Shown one piece after another: positions 51,487 through 59,237 of a stretch of 59,237 bases of DNA. The notes under the pieces are model-generated. The model did no database searches. It saw nothing but the letters and a program-made list of their open reading frames with translations, and was not told the DNA's origin. Origin of the DNA: a virus. The DNA lies in the IMG/VR virus record IMGVR_UViG_3300027896_000047, positions 1 to 59,237 of that record; one strand, written 5' to 3'. Position numbers and translations under genes: made by a program. Positions within the stretch are counted from its first letter, which is position 1. The number at the start of each line of letters is the position of its first letter.

Positions 51487-53628
51487 TTAGAATGTGCTAA
51501 TTATAAAATCATCTTCATCGTCATAATCAATTACTCTACTTACATATTTATGTTCATCACTATGTTTTATACCATTTAAAAGCTCTTTCTCTTTCTCTTC
51601 AGACTTTTTGATTTTGAATTTTGATCTAAGGGAATCTAAATCAACTTGATCTTTTTGTATATATTTTCTATCTTGCTTTTCTTTCCAACGACTGAGGTAC
51701 TCAGCGATAGGATGTCCTTCTTCCTTCACTAATAATGAACTACTAAGTAACAAATCGTCATCGATTTCATTTGCTGAATAGTCAGATGAATGCATGCGTA
51801 AAAATTCTTTATATCTAACAAGCATTTTAAATCCAAGTATACCTATAGCATACGCCAAAATATGGTCATCATGGTACCCTGATTGTGCAGTCCATTTACC
51901 ATCAGGTTTTTGTATATATGTTCTTAATTCATTACAAAATTCAAAAGGTAAACTAATTTCGTTTTTATATGTTGTTACGTAATCTTGAAATGTAGCTATA
52001 AGCAGCATTTTTGACGCTGGTTGTGTCCCCCATCCTTTTACACCTACTGTAAAAACAGATTTAATTGCATCAAATCTGTTAAGTATTAAATCCTCTTTAT
52101 ATTGCCCATCTTCCACAAAATATGATAAAAGAACATGCCCATGGTTATTTCTTTCAGTATTTATCCACGCATTGTTGTAAAATGTCCCTATTAAACGCAC
52201 TATATCAGTAAATCTACGTATAGAAATACTATTGCTTGCATATTTAGCTACCACCTGAGCCAGAACCCCGTCATTTAGTGTTTTAGGGAGTTTAAAAACT
52301 ATTACCACACTCGAATCACTTTTAACACCCTCAGCAGTGTCAACGCCCAGCATATATTCTCCATCATCAGTAGGAGGCGAATATACAATCAATCCTGGTA
52401 TATCTGTGTCTAGAACCATAATGTCTTCAACTACATTTTCTAAACAATTCTGAGTTAGAACCTCAATTACTTTAGCATCCATGGTATTCCCAGATGCTGC
52501 GAAGTCCAGATCTAATTCCTGTGCAATTGCTTTTGCACCTTTCTCCATTGAAATCTTTGAGCACATATGCTTGTACCAATTCAATGAAGAAGTAAATCCA
52601 CGTCTTGAGAACTCACTTTCTGGTAATTGCGACCAATGTACTGCCATTGGTCTAAATACAGATAATGCCTGTTGTGCTAGATCTATTGCTACTTGGTTTT
52701 CTAATGTCTTATTAGTACTAACTGTTAGAGTTAATGACTTATTAGTCATTTGCCATATCTTGTGATATAGATTACCAACGCCTTTAGGAGTAGCGATAAT
52801 TACAATAATACCACCTGCAGATACTGACATAGAAACTGAAGTCCATACTTTTTCAGCATGGGCGTATTCAGCAAACTCATCAAGTACAACTAAGTTAGGA
52901 GAATAAGAACGTCCGGCTTTTGCAGTAGGTGGAAGTGCTTGAATGCCTGATCTTTTTGATTTATCTCCTGTTATACTGCACCAGAGTTCGTGCTCATTTG
53001 CATTTAATAGTTTTGATTTTAAGGGACCAGGAATTTCAGAGTACACAGCATTAAGATCACCAAGAAATTTAATAGCCTCTCTATCGGTTTGGGACATTAC
53101 AAGATCGTAAATATTTCGATTAAAATTAATATGCCATGCTACAAGAACTTGGAAAATTGTAGAAAGTCCTGTCTGTCTGGATTTCAGTAATATAGTATCA
53201 ACACGAGTATTAAAATCAGTATGTTTTGATGTTACTTTGTAGAAATTATGGAGTTCAGCAGGGATAACACGAGATAATTCAATATTTTTCTCAGCTATAT
53301 TTTTCCACCACTTTTCATATTCAAATTTATATTTGAATGAACGTAGAGATTCTATTGATGCAACTGATCTTTTCTGATGTAATGTTTGTGATATTGGAAG
53401 TGCTACATCTAGTTGGAAATCAAATGGTTTCATTTGAATTACACCAACATTTGGATGTCTGATACGTGCGTAATGATTAATAAAATATTCAAAATCGTTT
53501 TTACATTTTGTAAATTCGGTTACAACTAATTCTCTTTTCTCTTTAACTGTTAATGACGTAAATTCATCTGCTTCAAAATTAATTGGCATATTCGTTATAC
53601 AATCCTTGTTAAAATTTAACGGAAACAT
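51487..53628 (-). CDS. Terminase large subunit
   Basis: ATP-driven packaging motor and nuclease. Walker A-like SRQTGLST is at 150-157, Walker B LVVLDEFAEY at about 246-255 (Asp250, Glu251), and motif III is IIVIIATPKGVGN. The nuclease domain starts with GVDTAEGVKSDSSVVIVF (Asp430), with later Asp residues near HDDHILAYAIG. At 713 residues it is somewhat long. It starts the minus-strand late block, divergent from the dNMP kinase gene. Confidence 0.94.
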   Translation of the reverse strand: MFPLNFNKDCITNMPINFEADEFTSLTVKEKRELVVTEFTKCKNDFEYFINHYARIRHPNVGVIQMKPFDFQLDVALPISQTLHQKRSVASIESLRSFKYKFEYEKWWKNIAEKNIELSRVIPAELHNFYKVTSKHTDFNTRVDTILLKSRQTGLSTIFQVLVAWHINFNRNIYDLVMSQTDREAIKFLGDLNAVYSEIPGPLKSKLLNANEHELWCSITGDKSKRSGIQALPPTAKAGRSYSPNLVVLDEFAEYAHAEKVWTSVSMSVSAGGIIVIIATPKGVGNLYHKIWQMTNKSLTLTVSTNKTLENQVAIDLAQQALSVFRPMAVHWSQLPESEFSRRGFTSSLNWYKHMCSKISMEKGAKAIAQELDLDFAASGNTMDAKVIEVLTQNCLENVVEDIMVLDTDIPGLIVYSPPTDDGEYMLGVDTAEGVKSDSSVVIVFKLPKTLNDGVLAQVVAKYASNSISIRRFTDIVRLIGTFYNNAWINTERNNHGHVLLSYFVEDGQYKEDLILNRFDAIKSVFTVGVKGWGTQPASKMLLIATFQDYVTTYKNEISLPFEFCNELRTYIQKPDGKWTAQSGYHDDHILAYAIGILGFKMLVRYKEFLRMHSSDYSANEIDDDLLLSSSLLVKEEGHPIAEYLSRWKEKQDRKYIQKDQVDLDSLRSKFKIKKSEEKEKELLNGIKHSDEHKYVSRVIDYDDEDDFIISTF

Positions 53629-53653
53629 AATTATTTATTGATGTTTTATTCAG

Positions 53654-53682
53654 TTGCATTTTGATACATTAGATGCTATATT
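53654..53682 (+). promoter_or_regulatory. Promoter, TTGCAT-N17-TATATT
   Basis: TTGCAT at 53654-53659 and TATATT at 53677-53682 with a 17-base spacer, in the divergent gap between terminase and the dNMP kinase gene. The -35 is identical to those at 1489 and 2251. Confidence 0.6.
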
Positions 53683-53711
53683 ATTTACATTAATTTAAAT
53701 AGAGGAGTAGT

Positions 53712-54341
53712 ATGCAGAAAGAGAGATTTGTTTTAGGAATACATGGTGATATAGGATCTGGAAAATCTATAGTTTCAAAATTTTTAGTGAATAAACTTGA
53801 TTTTAAGTGTCTATCATTTGCAGATCCAGTTAGGAGAGCGTGTTTTGCTATATTTAATTTTACACCTGATCAAATGAGTGATCGTAATCATAAAGAAATT
53901 GTTGACCCTAGATGGGGTATTTCCCCAAGAAATGCAATGCGTTTACTTGCTACTGATCTTTTAAGAGAAAAAGTATGTGAAGATATATGGATTCGAAATC
54001 TGCATCAAAGAATAGAAACATTCTGTACTCAAAATTCTATTGTTATTGATGATGTACGATATCAAAATGAAGTTGATTTTATTGAAAATGAACTAAAAGG
54101 TACAGTAATACATATAATGCGTCATAAAAATCCATTCGAACCCCATTCATCAGAACATTCATCTGATTGTCAACAATTAGCTATAAAATCAGGTGTTGTT
54201 ATATATAATGATGCAGGAATTGATGAGATACAAGTACAATTGTTATTCCTATTATATAATATAGGGTATTTTAATAAGCACATATTTGAAAAAATGGTCG
54301 AGATATTAAATCGTACTACTGATGTATGTAAAAGATCATAA
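53712..54341 (+). CDS. Deoxynucleoside monophosphate kinase
   Basis: The P-loop GDIGSGKS is at 12-19, and the sequence follows phage dNMP kinases (T4 gene 1 type): LSFADPVRRACFAIF, PRNAMRLLATDLLRE, SIVIDDVRYQNEVDFIE and HIMRHKNPFEPHSSEHSSD. It phosphorylates dNMPs for DNA synthesis. Length (209 aa) is normal. AGAGGAG precedes the ATG. Confidence 0.9.
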   Translation: MQKERFVLGIHGDIGSGKSIVSKFLVNKLDFKCLSFADPVRRACFAIFNFTPDQMSDRNHKEIVDPRWGISPRNAMRLLATDLLREKVCEDIWIRNLHQRIETFCTQNSIVIDDVRYQNEVDFIENELKGTVIHIMRHKNPFEPHSSEHSSDCQQLAIKSGVVIYNDAGIDEIQVQLLFLLYNIGYFNKHIFEKMVEILNRTTDVCKRS

Positions 54342-54363
54342 TCTTAAAGTTAAAGGAGTTAAT

Positions 54364-55416
54364 ATGGCACACGAAATAATGGAACATGACGAGATATTAT
54401 CAGTAAGGGAAAAACCTTGGCATGGAATTGGTGATATTATTGAAGATGATATCTCGGTCGATGATGCTCGTAGACGTTACCTTACCTGGATTGCTACTAA
54501 AGTTAACACATCAGCTGAGATTCCTGGAGCTAATGGTGTGACTAATTATGTACGTATACCAGAGAAATATGCTATCATGCGTGAAGATACACAGGGTCTT
54601 TTAGGATCATGTACTGGTCGATATCGGATATACCAAAATTCAGATATGTGGGATGTTATTGATACACATGTTATGAAATCCGGTATGACAATTGAGACCG
54701 TAGGATCACTCAAAAATGGTAAGTATACCTGGATCCTCTTAAAAGGAGATACTTTTGAAGTAGTTAAAGGTGATCCTATTGAAAAGTTTCTATTATTTAG
54801 AAATGCTTTTACTGGTAATGTCCCAGTAAGTATTTTGTTCACTAATGTACGAGTTGTTTGTGCTAACACGATTTTAGCTGCTTTTGAGGGTGCAAAACAT
54901 ACATATAACGTTCGCCATATGGGAGATGTTATTTCAAGAGTAGCAGAAATTGAAAAAATGATTGCGGCACAAAAGAAATACCAGGATAAAACTAAGGAGG
55001 CTCTTCAAACATTATCGGGGAAACAAATGCTTTTGAAGGATATGAAAGCTATTCTGGAGGATACAATTTTCCCTTATGATGAGAATTCTCTTATTGTAAC
55101 TTCCAATAGTAAGATTATCCCTATCAACACTCTTAGGGCTCAGGTGTTACGTGAAAAACAACAACTCCTCAAACAAAAAAGAGATAGAAAAGTTGCACAA
55201 GTTCTTGATTTAGTCGAGAATGGTGCAGGTTCTGATATTATAGGGGTTAAAGGCACCGCTTATGGGTTGTATCAAGCTGCCATTGAATGGGCAGATCATA
55301 GTAAAATTGTTCGTACATCTCTGCACAATACAAGTGCTGCACGGTTTGAGAATGCTATGTATAATTCAGAACCGTTTAAAATCAATGTAATGGATACACT
55401 TCTAAAGGCCGCATAA
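54364..55416 (+). CDS. DUF932 (phage/plasmid-like, TIGR03299-type) protein, 350 aa
   Basis: The start at 54364 has AAAGGAG upstream. The N-terminus SVREKPWHGIG and the blocks YAIMREDTQGLLGSCTGRYR, FLLFRNAFTGNVPVSILFTN and RVVCANTILAAFEGAKH are typical of the DUF932 family found in phages and plasmids. Biochemical role is not established. It follows the dNMP kinase by 22 bases and ends next to the RBS-masking hairpin. Confidence 0.85.
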   Translation: MAHEIMEHDEILSVREKPWHGIGDIIEDDISVDDARRRYLTWIATKVNTSAEIPGANGVTNYVRIPEKYAIMREDTQGLLGSCTGRYRIYQNSDMWDVIDTHVMKSGMTIETVGSLKNGKYTWILLKGDTFEVVKGDPIEKFLLFRNAFTGNVPVSILFTNVRVVCANTILAAFEGAKHTYNVRHMGDVISRVAEIEKMIAAQKKYQDKTKEALQTLSGKQMLLKDMKAILEDTIFPYDENSLIVTSNSKIIPINTLRAQVLREKQQLLKQKRDRKVAQVLDLVENGAGSDIIGVKGTAYGLYQAAIEWADHSKIVRTSLHNTSAARFENAMYNSEPFKINVMDTLLKAA

Positions 55417-55426
55417 AATAAAAAAC

Positions 55427-55476
55427 ACAAGCCTCCCTAAAACATAAGTAAACACTACTGTTTTAGGGAGGTTTGT
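55427..55476 (+). promoter_or_regulatory. Hairpin covering the ribosome-binding site of the endonuclease VII gene
   Basis: 55427-55444 pairs with 55459-55476 (18 bp, one G-U) around a 14-base loop. The whole Shine-Dalgarno AGGGAGG (55465-55471) is inside the 3' arm, two to seven bases before the GTG at 55478. Transcripts arriving from upstream should therefore translate the endonuclease poorly; a transcript starting within the hairpin would not. Confidence 0.75.
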
Positions 55477-55477
55477 T

Positions 55478-56008
55478 GTGAATATAGATGCATTGATACA
55501 ACTTGAAACGAAAGAGCTGTTTGCTTTAAGAGAGAGATTACATAAAGAACAGAACGGGATTTGCCCTATCCTCAAGCAGAAATTCCCTGTTGATATGATG
55601 GTAGTAGACCATCAACATCGGAGGTCGAATTCAAAAATAGGTAAAAATGGAGGTGGGTTAATAAGAGGTGTCATTCATAGACAAATTAACTCTTACGAAG
55701 GCAAAGTTTCAAAGAATTTTATACGTACAGGTCTTGCAGCATTAGGTTTCTCCCTCCCAGAAGTTCTTAGAGCTTTAGCTGATTATTACGAACGCGAAGC
55801 ACTTCCTTATGTACACCCAAATGAAAAGCCTAGAGGAAAAACACTAGGTAAACAACTGTTTAATAAAATTAGTAAAGCATATAGTATTGCTTACCCAAAA
55901 AGAAAACCGTTAGAATACCCACAAATGAGAGGACCTAAAAAAACAAAACCTCCTCTTCTAACTGCGAAATGGATTGAATTAATCAAAGAACTAAACATTA
56001 AGGAGTAA
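55478..56008 (+). CDS. Endonuclease VII-like (HNH-type) resolvase
   Basis: GTG start after AGGGAGG. The core NGICPILKQKF, then VVDHQHRRSNSKI, then GGLIRGVIHRQINSYEGKV matches the recombination endonuclease VII family (T4 gp49-like), although zinc-binding Cys residues are reduced. Such enzymes resolve branched DNA before packaging. The C-terminal half (KTLGKQLFNKISKAYSIAY) is basic and likely DNA-binding. At 176 aa it is near the T4 length. Confidence 0.82.
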   Translation: MNIDALIQLETKELFALRERLHKEQNGICPILKQKFPVDMMVVDHQHRRSNSKIGKNGGGLIRGVIHRQINSYEGKVSKNFIRTGLAALGFSLPEVLRALADYYEREALPYVHPNEKPRGKTLGKQLFNKISKAYSIAYPKRKPLEYPQMRGPKKTKPPLLTAKWIELIKELNIKE

Positions 56009-56014
56009 AAATTT

Positions 56015-56464
56015 ATGGATTGTAAGTGTTCAAAAGAGTTGACGTTAAAAGTTAAAGATATTTCAGGAATTCAGGATTGTTCTAGACCACATTCGACTGA
56101 TGCTGCATTTGATGTACGTTCTTCGGAAAATGTTATTATGGGATCCGGTGTTTGGTGTATAATTAGCACAGGCCTATTTCTTGACATTCCTCCTGGGCAT
56201 GAAATACAAGTACGCCCAAGATCTGGTATAGCATTTAAAAAGGGTGTTACTGTTCTTAATAGTCCTGGAACAATTGATGAGCATTATACTGATGAATGTA
56301 AAGTTATTTTAATAAATCATAGTAAAGAAGTGTTTTATGTTAATGTAGGTGATCGCATAGCTCAATTTGTATTATCACCCATTCCAAAATATACAATTGA
56401 GTTTGTAGATGAAATCAATAAAGAATCTCGGGGTGGAGGATTTGGACATTCAGGAGTAAAATAA
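56015..56464 (+). CDS. dut: dUTP diphosphatase
   Basis: All five dUTPase motifs can be found, some altered: DAAFDVRS (I, usually DAGYDL), RPRSGIA (II), NSPGTIDEHYTDECKV (III), GDRIAQFVL (IV) and RGGGFGHSG (V). It hydrolyses dUTP to dUMP, the substrate of ThyX. Length (149 aa) is typical. AAGGAG lies upstream at a somewhat long distance. Its stop overlaps the next ATG. Confidence 0.93.
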   Translation: MDCKCSKELTLKVKDISGIQDCSRPHSTDAAFDVRSSENVIMGSGVWCIISTGLFLDIPPGHEIQVRPRSGIAFKKGVTVLNSPGTIDEHYTDECKVILINHSKEVFYVNVGDRIAQFVLSPIPKYTIEFVDEINKESRGGGFGHSGVK

Positions 56465-56667
56465 TGCCAAAGAATATTTTTGCTTATACAGAAACAGAAT
56501 ATAATACATACCCTGGGTATGTTTCTCTAAATCAAACATACAATGGTAGAGTGGTATTATCTGTACGTTCAAAAAATAGTGCAGATGTTTCAGAAATTGA
56601 ACTTCCTTTAGAGCAACTTAAAGAATTAGCGTATTCAATAGCTAATAGTAGCATAGTAGATTTGTAA
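56464..56667 (+). CDS. Small hypothetical protein, 67 aa
   Basis: Start overlaps the dut stop by one base. Beta-alpha pattern (GRVVLSVRSKN, then LPLEQLKELAYSIANS). No family recognised. It is followed by a strong terminator, so it ends the operon. Confidence 0.6.
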   Translation: MPKNIFAYTETEYNTYPGYVSLNQTYNGRVVLSVRSKNSADVSEIELPLEQLKELAYSIANSSIVDL

Positions 56668-56694
56668 GTATTAAAATACTCTATATTTTTAAAT

Positions 56695-56729
56695 AAAAGG
56701 GCGTTACCTGTGATGGGTAACGCCCTTTT
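56695..56729 (+). terminator. Rho-independent terminator
   Basis: AAAAGGGCGTTACC (56695-56708) pairs perfectly with GGTAACGCCCTTTT (56716-56729), 14 bp with a 7-base loop and a following TTTATT. It closes the nucleotide-metabolism operon. Confidence 0.93.
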
Positions 56730-56810
56730 TTATTATGTGGATGTAAAACATCAGAAAAGTATTTGTTTTTACCGTGTTGTTAATTTTTTAAATAAAAAGA
56801 GAGGTTATTT

Positions 56811-57017
56811 GTGGAAACAACAGACATCTGGTTTGCATCGTATTTGAGACACAAGAATTTTGAGCTGCTTGATTTTGAAGTGATTCACAGAGGTAAAGGA
56901 AAATATAAATTTAATATTACTGAAGATGAATGGAAAGCATTAAAATTAGAGTTTTCAACTTCTGAAACAAATGCTATTAAATCATTTCATTTGTCACTTA
57001 AAGACATGACATATTAA
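56811..57017 (+). CDS. Small DUF5659-like protein, 68 aa
   Basis: GTG start after AGAGAGG. The pattern DIWFASYLRHKNFELLDFEV followed by KYKFNITEDEWKALKLEF and FHLSLKDMTY matches small DUF5659-type proteins, widespread in phages and of unknown function. It lies between a terminator and the tail genes. Confidence 0.6.
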   Translation: METTDIWFASYLRHKNFELLDFEVIHRGKGKYKFNITEDEWKALKLEFSTSETNAIKSFHLSLKDMTY

Positions 57018-57066
57018 TTTATATCTCTTTATTAAACAAAAAGAATATATTATGAAGGTGTAATGC

Positions 57067-57450
57067 ATGATTCCTGCATATGTTGATTTAGGAAGTCAAA
57101 CAGAGGGTGATACTTGGGAAGGTCTTGAAATTGGGCCTGTTGTTGATCAAGATAGTAACCCTATGCCACATCCCTGTGCTTCATGTAGGATTGATTTTAG
57201 ACATAAAATATCAGGTATGCTTGGTGTTCGTTTAACATCAATACCTACAACAGTAAATCAAGTTATTACTGTACCTGCTACTATTCTTATACTTGATGCT
57301 AATGCATGGTTATTTAGCATTCCTGAACTTAACTTAGGGTTAAAAGCAGGGCCATACGAATGGGAATTTGAAACAACAGATACATCAGGGGTGGTAAGAT
57401 CTTTATATTCAGGGGATCTTGTTATTGTAGTAGATATTACACATGACTGA
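57067..57450 (+). CDS. Small tail/fibre-associated virion protein, 127 aa
   Basis: Beta-rich (VITVPATILILDANAWLF, EWEFETTDTSG, LYSGDLVIVVDIT), as in small proteins encoded beside phage tail fibre genes. HPCASCRIDF gives a Cys pair. No signal peptide. AAGG lies upstream. The next gene is the tail fibre, 17 bases away. Confidence 0.6.
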   Translation: MIPAYVDLGSQTEGDTWEGLEIGPVVDQDSNPMPHPCASCRIDFRHKISGMLGVRLTSIPTTVNQVITVPATILILDANAWLFSIPELNLGLKAGPYEWEFETTDTSGVVRSLYSGDLVIVVDITHD

Positions 57451-57467
57451 AATTTGAGGTAGTATAA

Positions 57468-59237
57468 ATGATTAGCATTACAGCCCCTATTTCGATTCTA
57501 CAATCGACTATATCAGCACCAATTATACAGAATATCTCTACTATTAATGCTCCAATACAAGTAGGTATTAGAGGAGACTCTGCGTATCAGGCATGGTTAA
57601 ATGCTGGTAATAGTGGGACTTTACAAGATTTTGTTGCTTCTCTTAAAGGAGACGACGGCAAATCTGCATATCAGGTTTGGTTAGACTTAGGGCATACGGG
57701 CACTGAACAAGATTTTCTTGAATCATTAGTTATATCAGCTAATGGTATTGAAATAGGAGATAATTCTCATAATGTAATGACAAATGTCTTACATTTTAAT
57801 AACTCTAACAATGTATCTTTTGGATATACAAACGGAACTTTAACAGCTTCAGTAAATGTTGGAAATCAGTCATCATTAGTTTTCCAAGGTTCAAATAATG
57901 TACATTTTGGAATAAATGGTTCGACTTTAACAGCATCTGTAGATACTATTGCACAATCTGCATATGTATTCTCAAATAGTAATAATGTATCTTTTGGAAC
58001 AAATGGAAGTACTGTAACAGCATCTGCATCTTATCCAAATCAATCAATACAAACACAAAATTCGGTATTAGTTTTAAATAGTTCAGGAAATGTTAGTTTT
58101 GGTAATGCTAATGGAGTTACTTTTGGTGGCAATAATGGAACTATTACTGCATCTGTACTTCCATTTAATCAGACAGTACAAACCCAAAATGTAGTTCAGA
58201 TTTTAGGTAGTTCTGGAAATATATCATTCTCAAATAGTAATGGAATTACTTTTGGAGCTGATGGATCCACAATTACAGCTAGTCATAATGGACTGACTAC
58301 TCAAAGTGGACAGGCTGTTAGTGCTTCAGGAGGTTCATCTACATTTCAGACATTAGTATTTGCTAATTCAAATGGAGTTACATTTAGTAATTCTAATGGT
58401 TCGATTATAGCATCATACACTGTTCCCACTATTCCTGGAGCAACAGTTTTTAACAATGGCAATAATGTAACATTTGGATTAAATGGATCCACAATGACTG
58501 CTTCTGTGTCATTTATCCAAAGTCAACAGCCGGTTTACTTTTCAGCATCTGGAACAAATACAAGTGGAAATACACTTCAATTCGGTAATTCTAATGGAGT
58601 GAGTTTCTCATTAAGTAATGGCTCATTGATTGCTACTGTTAAAACAGACTATCAATCAAGTAATGCTAATTATATAACATCACAATCTATACAAACCCAA
58701 AATTCAGTTCAAATACTTGGGAGTTCAGGTAATGTATCATTTGCAAATAGTAATGGTATTACATTTGGTGCAAATGCATCAACAATTACTGCCAGTCATA
58801 ACGGACTTACTACAGCAGCTCAATCCAATCATTCACATGGTAACCCTACATTAGCATTAACAAATTTAACTGGAACAACTGCTAGTAACAGTAATGGATT
58901 TACATTATCACTTTCAGCCGCTCCTGGGGGGTTAGGAGCTGATGGTTTTAATATACTTGGTGTAAATGGGGCTGGTACTCAATCAGCTACTACTTTACAA
59001 CTAAGTAATAGTAATAATGTAAGTTTCGGTCTTAATGCTGGTACAATTACAGCCTCAGCCTCTTACCCATCACAAACTATACAAACACAGAATGTTCATA
59101 ATCTGACATTTAGTGGTAACACAGCAGGAGTAATGGCACAAGTATCATCTGGAGTGCTTACAATCGCTGGTGGTAATAATATTACAATATCACAAAACGG
59201 TAATGCTATTACATTGAGTGGTGCTAATATAGGTGGG
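57468..59237 (+). CDS. Tail fibre protein with tandem beta repeats (partial, runs off window)
   Basis: The frame opens at the ATG at 57468 (GAGG upstream) and stays open to the right edge, 590 codons. A duplicated head motif (GDSAYQAWLNAGNSGTLQDF, then GKSAYQVWLDLGHTGTEQDF, about 35-85) is the G/SAY-type module found in many fibres. It is followed by more than ten repeats of a segment of 25-35 residues with cores such as NNVSFGTNGSTVTAS and NGITFGADGSTITAS, often preceded by QTQNSVQIL. The repeats suggest a trimeric beta-helical shaft. The receptor-binding tip lies outside the window. Repeat number may change by recombination. Confidence 0.88.
   Translation, partial: MISITAPISILQSTISAPIIQNISTINAPIQVGIRGDSAYQAWLNAGNSGTLQDFVASLKGDDGKSAYQVWLDLGHTGTEQDFLESLVISANGIEIGDNSHNVMTNVLHFNNSNNVSFGYTNGTLTASVNVGNQSSLVFQGSNNVHFGINGSTLTASVDTIAQSAYVFSNSNNVSFGTNGSTVTASASYPNQSIQTQNSVLVLNSSGNVSFGNANGVTFGGNNGTITASVLPFNQTVQTQNVVQILGSSGNISFSNSNGITFGADGSTITASHNGLTTQSGQAVSASGGSSTFQTLVFANSNGVTFSNSNGSIIASYTVPTIPGATVFNNGNNVTFGLNGSTMTASVSFIQSQQPVYFSASGTNTSGNTLQFGNSNGVSFSLSNGSLIATVKTDYQSSNANYITSQSIQTQNSVQILGSSGNVSFANSNGITFGANASTITASHNGLTTAAQSNHSHGNPTLALTNLTGTTASNSNGFTLSLSAAPGGLGADGFNILGVNGAGTQSATTLQLSNSNNVSFGLNAGTITASASYPSQTIQTQNVHNLTFSGNTAGVMAQVSSGVLTIAGGNNITISQNGNAITLSGANIGG

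Noticed and set aside
57468-59237. CRISPR array or satellite DNA in the repeat-rich right end
   Set aside because: The repeats are imperfect, in frame and code for a fibre shaft; there are no constant direct repeats with unique spacers.

Overview
This window is a segment of a large, AT-rich genome of a tailed double-stranded DNA bacteriophage. The evidence is a head-morphogenesis block (terminase large subunit, ClpP-like protease, very long tape-measure-like protein, prohead protease/scaffold, major capsid protein, decoration proteins) beside long co-oriented runs of small, tightly spaced or overlapping genes for nucleotide, NAD and RNA metabolism. Size and content suggest a large or jumbo myovirus-like phage. 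Lipobox-bearing small proteins and an exported nuclease suggest a Gram-negative host, but the sequence does not name the host.

Layout. 1-1419 (minus): two virion or tail proteins, the first cut by the window edge. 1554-38460 (plus): one long accessory and early/middle block. It opens with proteins carrying tandem HTH-like repeats and zinc-binding small proteins. An RNA-repair group follows (RtcB ligase, Thg1-like 3'-5' polymerase, metallophosphoesterase, a DUF7873-like protein) and then a noncoding RNA in which the T-arm half of a tRNA lies 5' of the D-arm half (about 13.8-14.0 kb). Next come the NAD genes (NMN adenylyltransferase-Nudix, nicotinamidase, nicotinate phosphoribosyltransferase, NAD synthetase) wrapped around a vWA-PP2C-kinase triad. 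After these lie an SPFH membrane protein, ThyX, a divergent PurA/PurZ-like enzyme, nucleases, a GGQ release-factor protein, a caspase-fold protein with both catalytic residues replaced, an 870-residue probable structural protein and an NAD-dependent DNA ligase. 38485-53628 (minus): late head and tail genes. 53712-56667 (plus): dNMP kinase, a DUF932-like protein, an endonuclease VII-like resolvase behind a hairpin that covers its ribosome-binding site, and dUTPase. 56811-59237 (plus): a small DUF5659-like protein, a virion protein and a repeat-rich tail fibre that runs off the window.

How the parts may work together (inference). PncA, PncB, the adenylyltransferase and NadE form a complete deamidating route from nicotinamide to NAD+. 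That could offset NAD-depleting host defences and supply the NAD-dependent ligase. RtcB, the Thg1-like enzyme, the GGQ protein and the tRNA-like RNA look like a module for coping with RNA cleavage by host nucleases. The dead caspase-like protein could be a decoy or binding scaffold. Plus-strand operons share a promoter pattern, TTGyAw (or close) with a 17-bp spacer often ending in TG and a TAtaxT -10 box. No CRISPR array, insertion sequence, integrase or ordinary tRNA gene was seen.
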